Part shown: positions 30,154 through 39,764 of the stretch, in pieces
Position numbering within the stretch: the stretch's first letter is position 1
Layout of the letters: each line of letters begins with the position of its first letter
DNA from: Actinotalea lenta
GTDB lineage: Bacteria; Actinomycetota; Actinomycetes; Actinomycetales; Cellulomonadaceae
DNA length: 64,000 nucleotides
Direction: 5' to 3'
NCBI RefSeq assembly: GCF_030586465.1
Contig: NZ_JAUQYP010000001.1
Span: 434,001 to 498,000, forward strand
Position numbers and translations under genes: made by a program
The notes under the pieces: generated by a model
Database searches by the model: none
Told to the model about the DNA's origin: nothing
The model's input: the letters and a program-made list of their open reading frames with translations, nothing else

Positions 30154-32622
30154 TCAGACCACGGCCGCCACCCGCACGACCGAACCGGCCGGAGCGTACG
30201 GCACGGTGGTGCCCTCGACAGGTGAGCCGTCCACGGTGAGCCGAGCGGTCGCGCCGTCGGCCCCCGTGTTGTGCACCGTGATCTCGTAGGTCGCGCCGCG
30301 GATCACGCGCCGGACGCGGAACTCCGGCACGTCGGGGCCGATCCTCGGGTCGACGACCAGACCGTCCCAGTCCGGCCGGATCCCCAGGAGGTGCTGGCTC
30401 ACCGCGACGAAGTTCCACGCCGCGGTCCCGGTCAGCCAGGAGTTCTTGGCCTCACCGTGCCGAACCGCCTCCTTGCCCGCGATCATCTGGGCGTAGACGT
30501 ACGGCTCCTGGCGGTGCACCTCGGAGATCTCCTCCCGGTACGCCGGGGCGATCCGCCGGTAGTAGTCGAAGGCTCGTGCGCCGTGCCCCAGCACCGTCTC
30601 CCCGATGATCACCCACGGGTTGTTGTGGCAGAAGATGCCGCCGTTCTCCTTGTACCCGGGCGGGTAGGTGGAGACCTCGCCGAGCTCGATCCGGTAGGTC
30701 GTGTAGGCGGGGTGCTGCAGCACCAAGCCGTGCGGGGTGGCCAGGAGCTCGTGCACGGACTCCAGCGCCGTCTCGGCGACCGACGGGCCACCGTCGGCGG
30801 GTCGGTCGGTGCCGATCCCCGCCATCACGGCGAAGCCCTGCGGCTCGATCCAGATCTTGCCCTCGGAGTCCTCGTCGGTGCCGACCTTGTGCCCGTAGTA
30901 GTCGTAGGCGCGCAGGAACCACCGACCGTCCCAGCCGTGCTCGAGCACCGCATCACGCATCCGCTGCACGTCCTCGCGCGCCGCCGCGGCGACGTCGGCC
31001 AGCCCGTGGCGTTCGGCGATCTGCGCGTACTGCTCCCCGTACAGGACGAACTGGGTGGCGATGAAGAGCGACTCCGCGACGCCGCCCGCCTGGTTCTCGG
31101 TGGTCTGGAACGACTCACCCGGCTCGGTCGAGAAGCAGTTCAGGTTCAGGCAGTCGTTCCAGTCCGCCCGGCCGATCAGCGGCAGCCCGTGCGGGCCAAG
31201 GTTCTCGGTGACGAACCGGAACGACCGCGTCAGGTGCTCGAAGAGGGGCGCCGCGAGGGCGTCGTCGTTGTCGAACGGCACCTGCTCGTCGAGGATCGCG
31301 AGGTCGCCGGTCTCCTTGAGGTACGCCGCGACGCCCGCGACGAGCCACATCGGGTCGTCGTTGAACCCCGAGCCCAGGTCGTGGTTCCCACGCTTGGTCA
31401 GCGGCTGGTACTGGTGGTACGCCGAACCGTCCGGCAGCTGGGTCGCGGCGATGTCGAGGATCCGCTCGCGGGCCCGCTCGGGGATCAGGTGCACGAAGCC
31501 CAGCAGGTCCTGGGTCGAGTCCCGGAAGCCCATCCCGCGCCCGATCCCGGTCTCGAAGTACGACGCCGAGCGCGACATGTTGAACGTGACCATGCACTGG
31601 TACTGGTTCCAGATGTTGACCATCCGGTCCAGCCGCGGGTCGGTGGAGCTCACCGAGTAGGTGGACAGCAGCCCGGTCCAGTACCGCTGCAGGTCGGCGA
31701 AGGCGGCGTCGGTCTGCTCCGTGCTGGCGAACCTGGCCAGCAGCGCGTGCGCCGGCGCCTTGTTGACCACCTGGTGGGCGTCGTCGGCCCACTTCGCGTC
31801 GTCGGGGTTCTCGAGGTAGCCGAGCACGAAGGTGTAGGTGGCCGACTCGCCCGGGGCGAGCGTCGGGCGCACGCAGAGCGAGCCGATCGGGTACCAGCCC
31901 GAGGCCACAGAGCCCGCCGACGTGCCGGCGTGCGGGACCGCGGCCTCGCCCAGGCCGTTGTACGGGCCGACGAACGTGTCGCGGTCCGTGTCGAAGCCCT
32001 CGGCGCGGGCGTTGACGGCGTGCACCGCGAAGTGGTCGCGCCGCTCGCGGTACTCGGTGCGGTGGTACACCGCCGACCCGTACGGACCGTCCTGCTCGAC
32101 CTCGACCTCACCGATCGACAGGTTGCGCTGGTAGTTGGTCTGGTCGTCCTGGGCGTTCCAGAGCGCGAACTCCACGAAGGAGAACAGGGCCGGCGTCTTG
32201 ACCGCGTCCGACGTGTTCGTCGCGGTCACCCTGGCGACCTCGGCGTCGGTGTCGACCGGGACGAAGTGCAGCTGCTCGACCCGCAGGCCCCCGCGCTCGC
32301 CGGTGATGCGGGTGTAGCCCAGACCGTGCCGGGTCTCGAAGTGGTCCAGGTCCGCCTTCACGGGCAGCCACGTCGGGGTCCACACGTCCCCCCCGTCGTG
32401 GACGTAGAAGTACCGGCCGCCGGCATCCGTGGGGATGTTGTTGTAGCGGTACCGCGTGAGCCGCCGCATCCGCGCGTCCCGGTAGAACGAGTAGCCCCCG
32501 CCGAGGTGGGAGATGAGGGAGAAGAAGTTCTGCGAGCCCAGGTAGTTGATCCACGGCGCCGGGGTGTGCGGGGTCGTGATGACGTACTCGCGGGTCTCGT
32601 CGTCGAAGTGCCCGTAGCGCAT
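30154..32622 (-). CDS. cbp: Cellobiose phosphorylase (GH94)
   Basis: This cytosolic enzyme splits cellobiose with phosphate to glucose 1-phosphate and glucose. The N-terminus [20 protein letters not shown] and the length of 822 residues match the Cellulomonas gilvus enzyme. The general-acid Asp falls at residue 490 in [12 protein letters not shown], the same number as in C. gilvus. Other conserved segments are [20 protein letters not shown] (residues ~356-375) and [18 protein letters not shown]. It is transcribed alone, without cellobiose transporter genes beside it, and divergent from the EF-G-like gene. No TGGGAGCGCTCCCA-type CelR/CebR box was seen in its 246-base upstream gap. Confidence 0.98.
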   Translation of the reverse strand: MRYGHFDDETREYVITTPHTPAPWINYLGSQNFFSLISHLGGGYSFYRDARMRRLTRYRYNNIPTDAGGRYFYVHDGGDVWTPTWLPVKADLDHFETRHGLGYTRITGERGGLRVEQLHFVPVDTDAEVARVTATNTSDAVKTPALFSFVEFALWNAQDDQTNYQRNLSIGEVEVEQDGPYGSAVYHRTEYRERRDHFAVHAVNARAEGFDTDRDTFVGPYNGLGEAAVPHAGTSAGSVASGWYPIGSLCVRPTLAPGESATYTFVLGYLENPDDAKWADDAHQVVNKAPAHALLARFASTEQTDAAFADLQRYWTGLLSTYSVSSTDPRLDRMVNIWNQYQCMVTFNMSRSASYFETGIGRGMGFRDSTQDLLGFVHLIPERARERILDIAATQLPDGSAYHQYQPLTKRGNHDLGSGFNDDPMWLVAGVAAYLKETGDLAILDEQVPFDNDDALAAPLFEHLTRSFRFVTENLGPHGLPLIGRADWNDCLNLNCFSTEPGESFQTTENQAGGVAESLFIATQFVLYGEQYAQIAERHGLADVAAAAREDVQRMRDAVLEHGWDGRWFLRAYDYYGHKVGTDEDSEGKIWIEPQGFAVMAGIGTDRPADGGPSVAETALESVHELLATPHGLVLQHPAYTTYRIELGEVSTYPPGYKENGGIFCHNNPWVIIGETVLGHGARAFDYYRRIAPAYREEISEVHRQEPYVYAQMIAGKEAVRHGEAKNSWLTGTAAWNFVAVSQHLLGIRPDWDGLVVDPRIGPDVPEFRVRRVIRGATYEITVHNTGADGATARLTVDGSPVEGTTVPYAPAGSVVRVAAVV

Positions 32623-32803
32623 GATCGCCTCTCTGCCTGGGGGGTGAGACCGGTCCCACCGATCACCGTCAACGGTACTCGGGAGAAGGGTCGTGCCCCA
32701 AGGCCACGGCGCGACCGTACTGGTGCCCGACCGGCCCCGCCCGTCGAGGCTCGCCGTGCGCCGCAAGCCCGCCGTGCGGCCCGTCCACGGTCCTTGGTCA
32801 TGT

Positions 32804-32831
32804 TTGCCCGGCCGGATGTCGTGACTAGCCT
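32804..32831 (+). promoter_or_regulatory. Promoter candidate for the EF-G-like gene
   Basis: TTGCCC at 32804-32809 and TAGCCT at 32826-32831 are separated by 16 bases, and the start codon lies 38 bases further on. This fits the housekeeping sigma pattern of actinobacteria. Assigned by eye. Confidence 0.4.
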
Positions 32832-32868
32832 GTGGCCTCTAGGGCCCACTCCGACGAAGGAGAAGCAC

Positions 32869-34929
32869 ATGGGAACGGCGGCGACGCCTGTCATCCGGAA
32901 TGTGGCCCTGGTGGGCCACAGCGGTGTCGGTAAGACCATGCTGGCGGAGGCGTTGCTCCATCGCGCCGGCGTGGTCCCGCGACTCGGATCGGTCGAGGAC
33001 GGCTCGACCGTCTGCGACACGGAGCCCGAGGAGGTCAAGCGAGGCATCTCGCTGTCCCCCGCGATCGCCCCGTTCGAGTGGAAGGCCCCCGACGGCCAGA
33101 CCTACACGATCAACCTCATCGACGCGCCCGGGTACGCCGACTTCGCGGGCGGGATGGACCAGGCCCTGTCCGTGGCGGACCTCGCCGTCGTCGTGGTGAG
33201 CGCGGTCGACGGTGTCGAGGTCGGCACGGAGATCGCCTGGCAGCAGTGTGCCGAGCTGGGCATCCCGCGCCTCGTGTTCTGCACCAAGGAGGACAAGCAG
33301 CACGCCGACTTCCACCGGGTGCTCGACCAGCTGCGCGAGCTGGCCGGCTCGGGGATCGTGCCGCTCGAGCTGCCGATGGGTGAGGAGGAGTCGTTCCACG
33401 GCGTCGCCGACGTGCTCTCGGACACCGGCTACGACTACGACGCGGACGGCAGCCACCACGACGCGTCCATGCCGGACGACGTCGCGACCGAGGAGGCCGA
33501 GCTGCACGAGCAGGTTGCCGAGGAGATCGTCTCCGGCGACGACGAACAGCTCGAGCGCTACCTGTCCGGCGAGCAGGTGGACGCCGCCGAGCTCGAGCGC
33601 GCACTCGTCCACGAGGTGCGCGACTGCCAGGAGTTCCCCGTGCTCGTCGGCTCCTCGATCAGCGGGGTCGGCATCGACCGGCTCGCGGACTTCATCTGCG
33701 AGCTCGGCCCGGCACCGCGGGACACCACCGTGACCGTGCCGGGTGGCGAGACCATCGAGGTCGCGGCCGACCCGGCGGGGGACCCGCTCGCCTACGTCTT
33801 CCGGACGGTCGCCGACCCCTTCGTGGGCCAGGTGTCGGTGTTCAAGGTGCTGTCCGGCACGATCCGCAACGAGGACCGCCTCACCAACTCCGAGACCGGT
33901 ACCGAGGAGCGCGTGCACGGACTGTTCAAGCTGCGCGGCAAGGAGCACCTCGCGGTGGACGAGGTCCAGGCCGGGGACATCGCCGCCCTGTCCAAGCTGA
34001 GCGGTACGCCCACGGGATCCACCCTGTCCAAGAAGGGCACGCCGGTGACCGTGGCCGGCCCACCGCCGCGCCCCACGCCGTACGCCCTGGCCCTCAAGCC
34101 GCTCACCCAGGCCGACGACGACAAGCTGTCCTCGGCCCTGCAGCGCCTCACCGGTGAGGACACCACCCTGGTGATGGACCGCACGGAGCACCAGACGATC
34201 CTGCGGGGCACCGGAGACACCCACCTGGCCGTCGCGCTCGAGCGGCTGTCCCGGAAGTTCGGCGTGAACGTCGAGACCGAGGACGTGACGATCCCCTACA
34301 AGGAGACGATCGCCAGGCAGGTCGAGGTCGAGGGCAAGCTGAAGAAGCAGTCCGGTGGCCACGGCCAGTACGCGGTCGCGATGCTCCGCGTGGGTCCCAA
34401 GCCTCAGGGGTCCGGCTCGGAGTTCGTCGACTCGATCGTGGGTGGGGCGATCCCCCGCAACTACATCCCGGCGGTCGAGAAGGGCGTCATGGAGGCCATG
34501 GAGAACGGCGGCGCCCACGGCTTCCCGGTCGTGGACGTGCGCGTCGAGGCCTTCGACGGCAAGGCGCACTCGGTCGACTCCTCCGACATGGCGTTCCGCA
34601 CCGCGGCGGCCCTCGGGCTCAAGGAGGCCATGGCCAAGGCCGGGACCGTCGTGCTGGAGCCGGTGTCGATGGTCACCGTGACCGTACCGGTGGACCTGCA
34701 GGGTGACGTGATGGGCGACCTGTCCTCCCGCCGGGGCCGGATCGCCGGGACCGAGGTGCTGCCCGACGGACGGTGCACGATCCAGGCGATGGTCCCGGAG
34801 TCCGAGCTCTCCCGGTACGTGCTCGACCTGCGGTCCCTCACCGGCGGCCGCGGCTCGTTCACGGCGGCGCACGACCACTACGACGTGCTGCCGTCGCACC
34901 TGGTCGACAAGCTCCCCAAGCCCGAGTAG
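32869..34929 (+). CDS. Elongation factor G-like protein (EF-G2 type)
   Basis: All EF-G domains appear in order in 686 residues: GTP-binding with P-loop GHSGVGKT, then domains II to V ending RGSFTAAHDHYDVLPSHLV. The G3 motif reads DAPGYADF instead of DTPGH, so the catalytic His is Tyr, and the G4 motif reads TKED rather than NKxD. These are features of the non-canonical EF-G2 class; in mycobacteria EF-G2 is reported to bind but not to hydrolyse GTP with the ribosome. It is probably not the main translocase. AAGGAG lies 6 bases before the ATG. The YciO-type gene follows after 59 bases. Confidence 0.92.
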   Translation: MGTAATPVIRNVALVGHSGVGKTMLAEALLHRAGVVPRLGSVEDGSTVCDTEPEEVKRGISLSPAIAPFEWKAPDGQTYTINLIDAPGYADFAGGMDQALSVADLAVVVVSAVDGVEVGTEIAWQQCAELGIPRLVFCTKEDKQHADFHRVLDQLRELAGSGIVPLELPMGEEESFHGVADVLSDTGYDYDADGSHHDASMPDDVATEEAELHEQVAEEIVSGDDEQLERYLSGEQVDAAELERALVHEVRDCQEFPVLVGSSISGVGIDRLADFICELGPAPRDTTVTVPGGETIEVAADPAGDPLAYVFRTVADPFVGQVSVFKVLSGTIRNEDRLTNSETGTEERVHGLFKLRGKEHLAVDEVQAGDIAALSKLSGTPTGSTLSKKGTPVTVAGPPPRPTPYALALKPLTQADDDKLSSALQRLTGEDTTLVMDRTEHQTILRGTGDTHLAVALERLSRKFGVNVETEDVTIPYKETIARQVEVEGKLKKQSGGHGQYAVAMLRVGPKPQGSGSEFVDSIVGGAIPRNYIPAVEKGVMEAMENGGAHGFPVVDVRVEAFDGKAHSVDSSDMAFRTAAALGLKEAMAKAGTVVLEPVSMVTVTVPVDLQGDVMGDLSSRRGRIAGTEVLPDGRCTIQAMVPESELSRYVLDLRSLTGGRGSFTAAHDHYDVLPSHLVDKLPKPE

Positions 34930-34988
34930 CGGACCGCGGGTGCGGGTCCGCACGCGGGCCCGCACCCGCCGGGCATACCCTCGTCGGC

Positions 34989-35609
34989 ATGGCCCGGCTC
35001 GTCGAGATCCACCCGCTCGACCCCCAGCCGCGCGCGATCGCCCAGGTCGCCGCGATGCTGCGCGACGACGCCCTCCTGGTCTACCCGACCGACACCGGGT
35101 TCGCGTTCGGCGCCCACCTGGACAGCCACACGGCCGCGGACCGGATCCGGCAGATCAGACAGCTGTCGAGCCGCCACCACTTCACCCTGGCGTGCGCCGA
35201 CTTCGCCCAGCTCGGCCAGCTCGTGTACCTCGACAACATCCAGTTCCGGGCGATCAAGGCAAGCACTCCGGGCCCCTACACGTTCATCCTGCCCGCGACC
35301 AAGGAGGTGCCGCGTCGCCTCGCGCACCCCAAGAAGAAGACGGTCGGGGTGCGCATCCCGTCGCACCCCGTGGCGCTCGCCCTGCTGCGGGAGCTGGGCG
35401 AGCCGCTGCTGTCCTCCACGCTCCTGCTGCCCGGCTCGGACGAACCGCCGACCGAGGCCTGGGCCGTGCAGGACGAGCTGGACCACCAGGTCGACGTGGT
35501 GATCGACGCCGGGCCGGTGAACCCGGAGCTGACCACGGTGGTCGACTGGTCCGGGCCCGAGCCCGACGTGCTCCGGGTGGGTGCGGGCGATCCGGAGCGG
35601 TTCCGCTGA
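34989..35609 (+). CDS. YciO/Sua5/YrdC-domain protein
   Basis: A 206-residue YrdC-fold protein with VYPTDTGFAFGAHLDS near residues 34-49, RQIRQLSSRHHFTLACAD, and ASTPGPYTFILPATKEVPRR. The latter two, with SSRHHF in place of the K-R-P motif of true Sua5, match the YciO branch. YrdC/Sua5 makes threonylcarbamoyl-adenylate for tRNA t6A modification, but whether YciO proteins do so efficiently is less clear. It lies downstream of the EF-G-like gene on the same strand and might share its transcript. Confidence 0.88.
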   Translation: MARLVEIHPLDPQPRAIAQVAAMLRDDALLVYPTDTGFAFGAHLDSHTAADRIRQIRQLSSRHHFTLACADFAQLGQLVYLDNIQFRAIKASTPGPYTFILPATKEVPRRLAHPKKKTVGVRIPSHPVALALLRELGEPLLSSTLLLPGSDEPPTEAWAVQDELDHQVDVVIDAGPVNPELTTVVDWSGPEPDVLRVGAGDPERFR

Positions 35610-35657
35610 CGTCCCCCGGCCGCGGTCGTCGTCACCTCCCGTGGGCGCCCGAGCCGG

Positions 35658-36395
35658 TCAGTCGGTCCGGCCGATGAGCCCCTCGAGCGCGGCGATCTCC
35701 TCCGCCACGTAAGGGCTGTCGGGCATCTCGCCCGCCAGCACGCGCTGGATCTCGAGCGCCTCGGTCACGCGGCCGAGCTCGCGCAGGCACCGCGCCACCG
35801 CCCACCGGGTGAGACGCTCCTGCTCGGCCGTGCCGACCTCGACCGCGGCGTTGTGCGCGGCGGTGAAGTGCGCCAACGCCTGCGTGGTCCGCCCGACGCT
35901 CATCAGGTCCCACGCGCGGTTGTTCTGCAGTGCGACGGCCCACCGCCGCGTCTCCGGGTCGGCGGAGGCGGCCACGACGTCCAGCGCACGCCGGGTCCAC
36001 AGCTCGCCACGGTCGCCGTCCACCACGGCGAGCATGTGCAGCGCGTCGACCTGGAGCACCTCGAGACCGGCGCGCGCGGCCGCGACGGCAGCCGCCTCGA
36101 ACGTCGAAGCCGCCTCCGCGAGCCTGCCCTCGGTCCGGTACAGGCGGCCCCGTTCGAGCAGCACCCGGACGGCCACCGAGTGCGTGACCGGCTCGAGCGC
36201 GTCGAGCACGCGGTGCGCGTCCTCGAGGTGCCCCTGCAGGCCCATCGCGCGCGCGACCTGGGTCAGCAGCTCCGCCTGCCTGCCCGGCATCGTCGACGCA
36301 CCGTCGGCCGCCGCGCGCAGCACGGCCTCGGACCCCTCGGGGTCCGCGAAGTCCCACAGCGCCCGCAGCTCCGCCGGGGGCAGCACGTCGGTCAT
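35658..36395 (-). CDS. Helical-repeat (TPR-like) protein of unknown function
   Basis: A 245-residue, Ala/Leu/Glu-rich soluble protein that reads as consecutive helix-turn-helix pairs. Segments such as GHLEDAHRVLDALEP, GRLAEAASTFEAAAVAA, GRTTQALAHFTAAHNAA and GRVTEALEIQRVLAGEM recur at ~35-40-residue intervals, as in tetratricopeptide repeats. No enzymatic domain or signal peptide. I assign the ATG at 36395 because the upstream extension is low-complexity. It probably binds protein partners. Its neighbours give no functional clue. Confidence 0.75.
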   Translation of the reverse strand: MTDVLPPAELRALWDFADPEGSEAVLRAAADGASTMPGRQAELLTQVARAMGLQGHLEDAHRVLDALEPVTHSVAVRVLLERGRLYRTEGRLAEAASTFEAAAVAAARAGLEVLQVDALHMLAVVDGDRGELWTRRALDVVAASADPETRRWAVALQNNRAWDLMSVGRTTQALAHFTAAHNAAVEVGTAEQERLTRWAVARCLRELGRVTEALEIQRVLAGEMPDSPYVAEEIAALEGLIGRTD

Positions 36396-36484
36396 GTCAC
36401 GATCGTCGCCCCAGAACGCGCGCCGCGACAGCCCTCGTGCCTGCCGGACGACCGGAACGTGCGGCCCGCTGGGCGACGCGGCCC

Positions 36485-37459
36485 TCAGACCTCGTTCGCG
36501 AGCACCATGTCGATCATGGCCTGGTTGCCGCGGGCGTCCTCGAGCGACCACGGGTAGGGCGCGCCGGTGCGCACCGTTGCGACCATGTTCTGCACCTGCA
36601 GGACGTACTGACGCGCCGACGGGAAACGCTCCACGAGGGTGACGTCGCCGCGGACCAGGTGGACCTGCGCCTCCCCCACGACCCCGGCGTTGCAGGGCAC
36701 GGTCACCCGGATCATGCCGTCCTCCCCTTGGAAGACCGCCTCCTGACGGTCCGGGAGCCGGGTCGACGTGGTGGAGGCGAACGTGAACTCACCGGTGGCG
36801 CCGGCCATCGTGCCCATCGCGTGCGCCCAGACCTCCACGCCGTTCTCGCGGCGGATCCGGGAGGTCAGCTCGACCGGCTCGGCCCGTGCGGCGAACCTGA
36901 CCGAGCCGTAGGTGTAGACGCCGACGTCCGGGACCGAGCCCCCGCCGGTCTCGGCCCGGTTGCGGATGTTGTCGGCGTCCGCGCCCACGTCGAAGGTCTG
37001 CACGGTGTCCACGTGGCGCACGGCGCCGATCGCGCCCTCGTCCAGCAGCCGGCGGACGAGCTGCCACTGCGGGTGGTGCACGATCATGTAGGCCTCGGAG
37101 GCGAACAGGCCGGTCCGGTCGCGCGCCTCGATCAGTGCGTCGATCTGGTCCGCCCGCATCGCGATCGGCTTCTCGCACAGCACGTGCTTGCCGGCTTCGA
37201 GAGCCTTGAGCGTCCACTCCACGTGCAGGTGGTTGGGCAGCGGGATGTACACCGCCTCGATCGCCGGGTCCGCGAGCAGGGCGTCGTAGGACTCGTGCAC
37301 CCGCAGGTCGGGCGCGAACGCCCGGAACGGTTCCGCCTTCGCCGGCGAGGACGTCGCCAACGCCGCGAGTCGGGCCCCCTCCGCCTCGTGGATCGCCCGT
37401 GCGGTGTGTGCGAGCGCGAAGCTCGAGGCTCCGAGCACTCCGAAGCTGACCGGTTCCAT
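36485..37459 (-). CDS. Gfo/Idh/MocA-family oxidoreductase
   Basis: The N-terminal Rossmann domain begins VSFGVLGASSFALAHTARAI, and the family EKP motif is VLCEKPIAM at ~residues 95-103. The C-terminal alpha/beta domain follows, giving 324 residues in total. These enzymes oxidise or reduce sugars and cyclitols with NAD(P). GGAGGAGAGC directly precedes the ATG and fixes the start. Upstream lies a separate quinone oxidoreductase gene, with a hairpin between. Substrate unknown; a 1,5-anhydro- or inositol-type sugar is possible. Confidence 0.92.
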   Translation of the reverse strand: MEPVSFGVLGASSFALAHTARAIHEAEGARLAALATSSPAKAEPFRAFAPDLRVHESYDALLADPAIEAVYIPLPNHLHVEWTLKALEAGKHVLCEKPIAMRADQIDALIEARDRTGLFASEAYMIVHHPQWQLVRRLLDEGAIGAVRHVDTVQTFDVGADADNIRNRAETGGGSVPDVGVYTYGSVRFAARAEPVELTSRIRRENGVEVWAHAMGTMAGATGEFTFASTTSTRLPDRQEAVFQGEDGMIRVTVPCNAGVVGEAQVHLVRGDVTLVERFPSARQYVLQVQNMVATVRTGAPYPWSLEDARGNQAMIDMVLANEV

Positions 37460-37521
37460 GCTCTCCTCCGCCGTCGTGGACGGCACCCATCCTAGGAGTG
37501 CCGGATCGGGGCGCGGCGAGG

Positions 37522-37560
37522 GGTTGCCCGGACCGGTCAGGGGTCCCGGCCCGGGCAACC
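37522..37560 (-). terminator. Hairpin between the quinone oxidoreductase and Gfo/Idh genes
   Basis: GGTTGCCCGG and CCGGGCAACC pair perfectly over 10 bases with a 19-base loop that can itself fold. It is 86 bases downstream of the oxidoreductase stop and 63 bases upstream of the Gfo/Idh start, so it probably separates two transcripts. Confidence 0.55.
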
Positions 37561-37645
37561 CGGTCTCGGTGCCCGCCACCGGGAACGCGTGCCGGCTACC
37601 GAGGGAACGCGCGGGGCGTCCGGAAAGTGCCCGGCGCCCTGTCCG

Positions 37646-38575
37646 TCAGCCGGACGGCAGCAGGACGATCTTGCCGTGGGTGTGCTGCTCCTCGAGCACC
37701 GCGTAGGCGGTGCGCACGTCCTCGAGCGGGAGGGCGGCCGCGATCGGGACCTCGAGCTCGCCCGAGCCGATGAGATGGATGAGCTCGTCCAGGACGTGGG
37801 CCTGGGACGCCGACTCCTGCCCGCGGTTCTGCGCGCCGAGGCGCTGGGCGGCGACCATGTCGACCACCGTGTCCACGCGCCCGGGCTCGACACCGAGCTC
37901 CTCGATCGCCATCTGCACGTAGCCGTGGCCGTAGCAGTCCACCATCGCGTCCACGCGTCCGCCGGCGGCGCTGCTGACAGCCGCCGCGATGTCCCCACGG
38001 TGCTCGACGGGCGTGGCTCCCTGCTCGCGCAGCCAGGAGTGGTGGTGGTGCCCGGCGATCGCGACGACGCGCGCCCCGGCGCGGCGCGCCAGCTGCACCA
38101 CGAGGCTGCCGACCCCACCGGCGGCGGCCGTGACCACCACCGTCTCCCGGCGGCGCAGCTGGACCGCGTGGACGGCCGCCCAGGCGGTCAGCCCGGCCAA
38201 CGGGAGCCCCCCGGCCGCCTCCCAGCTCACGTTCGCGGGCTTGCGCACCAGGTGGTGCACGGGGACCGTCACGAGCTCGGCCTGCGCCGCGTGGTCGTGG
38301 GTGAACCCCACGACCTCGGCGCCGATCGCCATCCGGGTCACCCCCGGACCGACGTCCTCGATGACGCCGGCCAGGTCGCTGCCCTGGCCGGACGGGAAGC
38401 TCACCGGGAAGAGCCCGTCCAGCCAGCCCTCCCGGACCGGGACGTCGTCGGGGTTCACCCCGGCGGCCCGTACCCGGACCCGTGCCTGACCGGGCCCCGG
38501 CGCTGGAGGGTCCGGTACGTCGCGCACCTCGAGGACCTCGGCGCCGCCGTACCTGTCGAACTGGACCGCCCGCAT
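37646..38575 (-). CDS. Zinc-free quinone oxidoreductase-like dehydrogenase
   Basis: A 309-residue MDR enzyme beginning [20 protein letters not shown]. The N-terminal GroES domain has [15 protein letters not shown] and the nucleotide loop is [19 protein letters not shown] at ~residues 147-165. Zinc ligands are absent, as in NADPH:quinone reductases. It probably reduces quinones or unsaturated carbonyls with NADPH. Transcribed divergently from the deazaflavin-dependent reductase gene, with a 111-base gap that must hold both promoters. Confidence 0.9.
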   Translation of the reverse strand: MRAVQFDRYGGAEVLEVRDVPDPPAPGPGQARVRVRAAGVNPDDVPVREGWLDGLFPVSFPSGQGSDLAGVIEDVGPGVTRMAIGAEVVGFTHDHAAQAELVTVPVHHLVRKPANVSWEAAGGLPLAGLTAWAAVHAVQLRRRETVVVTAAAGGVGSLVVQLARRAGARVVAIAGHHHHSWLREQGATPVEHRGDIAAAVSSAAGGRVDAMVDCYGHGYVQMAIEELGVEPGRVDTVVDMVAAQRLGAQNRGQESASQAHVLDELIHLIGSGELEVPIAAALPLEDVRTAYAVLEEQHTHGKIVLLPSG

Positions 38576-38686
38576 CGCGGCTCCCCTCGTTCAGCGTCGG
38601 CGCCTCCCACCTCGATCTTCGCACGGGCGGCGGGCACCCGCCCCCCGCTGCGGAATCGGCCGGGCCCGCGCGCTGTTGTGGCGGAC

Positions 38687-39124
38687 ATGCCACTGCATGG
38701 GGAGTACGCACCGTCCACGTCCGACTGGGCCCGCGACCAGGCCGAACGCTACGAGGCCTCCGGCGGCACCGAGGCGAACACCCTCCAGGGCCGGCCGATC
38801 ATCGTGCTGACCTCGCTGGGGGCGCGCAGCGGCAAGCTGCGCAAGACCGCCTTGATGCGCGTCGAGCACGGCGGCGAGTACGCCGTGGTGGCCTCGAAGG
38901 GCGGCGCACCCGAGCACCCGGTCTGGTACCACAACCTCGTGGCGCACCCGCTGGCCGAGCTCCAGGACGGGCCGACGAGACGCGACTACACGGTGCGCGA
39001 GCTGTCCGGCGACGAGCGCGAGACCTGGTGGCGGCGCGCGGTCGAGGTCTGGCCGCCGTACGAGGAGTACCAGGCGAAGACCGACCGCCGCATCCCCGTG
39101 CTGCTGCTCAGCCCCGTGAGCTGA
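38687..39124 (+). CDS. Deazaflavin (F420)-dependent nitroreductase family protein
   Basis: At 145 residues this matches the DDN-like family common in actinobacteria (older name DUF385). The signature [20 protein letters not shown] at residues ~46-65 is followed by [20 protein letters not shown], which forms the F420-binding edge of a split beta-barrel. Such enzymes reduce quinones, nitro compounds or unsaturated ketones with F420H2. The start is ATG at 38687; a second ATG three codons in is possible but less conserved. No F420 biosynthesis genes are in view. Confidence 0.9.
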   Translation: MPLHGEYAPSTSDWARDQAERYEASGGTEANTLQGRPIIVLTSLGARSGKLRKTALMRVEHGGEYAVVASKGGAPEHPVWYHNLVAHPLAELQDGPTRRDYTVRELSGDERETWWRRAVEVWPPYEEYQAKTDRRIPVLLLSPVS

Positions 39125-39514
39125 GCCGCGGGGACGCCGCAGACGTCTCGCAATATGAGATGCCTGGTGTCCATCCGCCTCAGGACGCGGCGCTGAACGC
39201 GGTGTCGGCACAGTTGTCCCCGGCCTGCATCGTCCGTGGCCAACCCTTTGCCGAGCCGACCCGATCTGCGGCCGTACCGCACTCTTGAGCTCCTGGCCGC
39301 CGCCCTTCCGCGCGCCTCGCTCGTCAGCGTCCTTGACGTTTCTTTGGCGGCTTTCTTGCCTCATTTGTCACGGGCTTGGTGCGGCCTCGTGTGACGACGG
39401 TGTGAACACTGTGCGAGCAGGGCGGATGAGGACCTTCGACCCCCTGAGATGTGCGGGTGCACTGCCGAGGATTGGGGTGTCAGCACGTCCGTTCAAACCC
39501 CGAAGGTGAGTCCC
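39125..39514 (+). other. 390-base gene-free region upstream of the micro-gene
   Basis: No convincing coding sequence. Its middle is less GC-rich than the surroundings. It contains the imperfect palindrome TCTCGCAATATGAGA at 39146-39160, just after the reductase stop, and an 11-base-spaced direct repeat of TGTGA at 39390-39407. The micro-gene promoter should lie between these repeats and position 39515, but no clear -35/-10 pair was found. Confidence 0.5.
39390..39407. promoter_or_regulatory. 11-base-spaced TGTGA direct repeat
   Basis: TGTGACG at 39390 and TGTGAAC at 39401 are direct repeats exactly 11 bases apart. On the other strand this reads GTTCACA-CCGT-CGTCACA, the spacing and look of OmpR/PhoB-family sites such as PhoP or MtrA boxes in actinobacteria. 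It lies 108 bases upstream of the micro-gene start. Confidence 0.35.
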
Positions 39515-39610
39515 GTGAACTCCCCCGCCGCCGTCGAAATCCTCGACCAGATCGATATCGAGCTCGAGCACCTCGACGACACGACCGACCCGTTCCTCTT
39601 CTGGGACTGA
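39515..39610 (+). CDS. 31-residue acidic peptide upstream of DUF4914 gene
   Basis: A 32-codon frame with a GTG start and AAGGTGAG 4 bases upstream. Nearly every codon ends in G or C, as in real genes of this genome. The peptide is strongly acidic, with no Cys, Lys or Arg. Its N-terminal two thirds can form an amphipathic helix (AVEILDQIDIELEHL) and it ends in DDTTDPFLFWD. A perfect 8-base-pair hairpin begins 6 bases after the stop. It may be a modified-peptide precursor, a regulatory leader peptide or a small protein partner of the DUF4914 product. I recognise no family. Absence of a signal or Cys argues against lantibiotic-type precursors. Confidence 0.65.
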   Translation: MNSPAAVEILDQIDIELEHLDDTTDPFLFWD

Positions 39611-39616
39611 TCGGTC

Positions 39617-39638
39617 CACGCCGGCCCCGTCCGGCGTG
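39617..39638 (+). terminator. Perfect hairpin directly after the micro-gene
   Basis: CACGCCGG and CCGGCGTG pair perfectly around CCCCGT, 6 bases after the micro-gene stop. It has no T-tract. It may stabilise or partly terminate the short transcript, leaving lower expression of the DUF4914 gene 127 bases further on. Confidence 0.5.
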
Positions 39639-39764
39639 ACCTGAACGTTCGCGCCAGCCCCTAAGGTCCTAACGACCCCCCTGGGGCCTGCTCCTACCGT
39701 CTCGGTACAGTGCCCGAGGTCTGCCCGCCTGGCGGGGAGGCCGCACACCGAGCGAGGAGCCCAC

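Noticed and set aside
39146-39160. Imperfect palindrome TCTCGCAATATGAGA, considered as an IclR/LtbR-type operator
   Set aside because: Symmetry is partial and no leucine or related gene is present; it is kept only as a note in the gene-free region.
39285-39509. 74-residue plus-strand frame before the micro-gene
   Set aside because: Its codon use is poor for this genome, it has no ribosome binding site, and its sequence resembles nothing; the region reads as intergenic.
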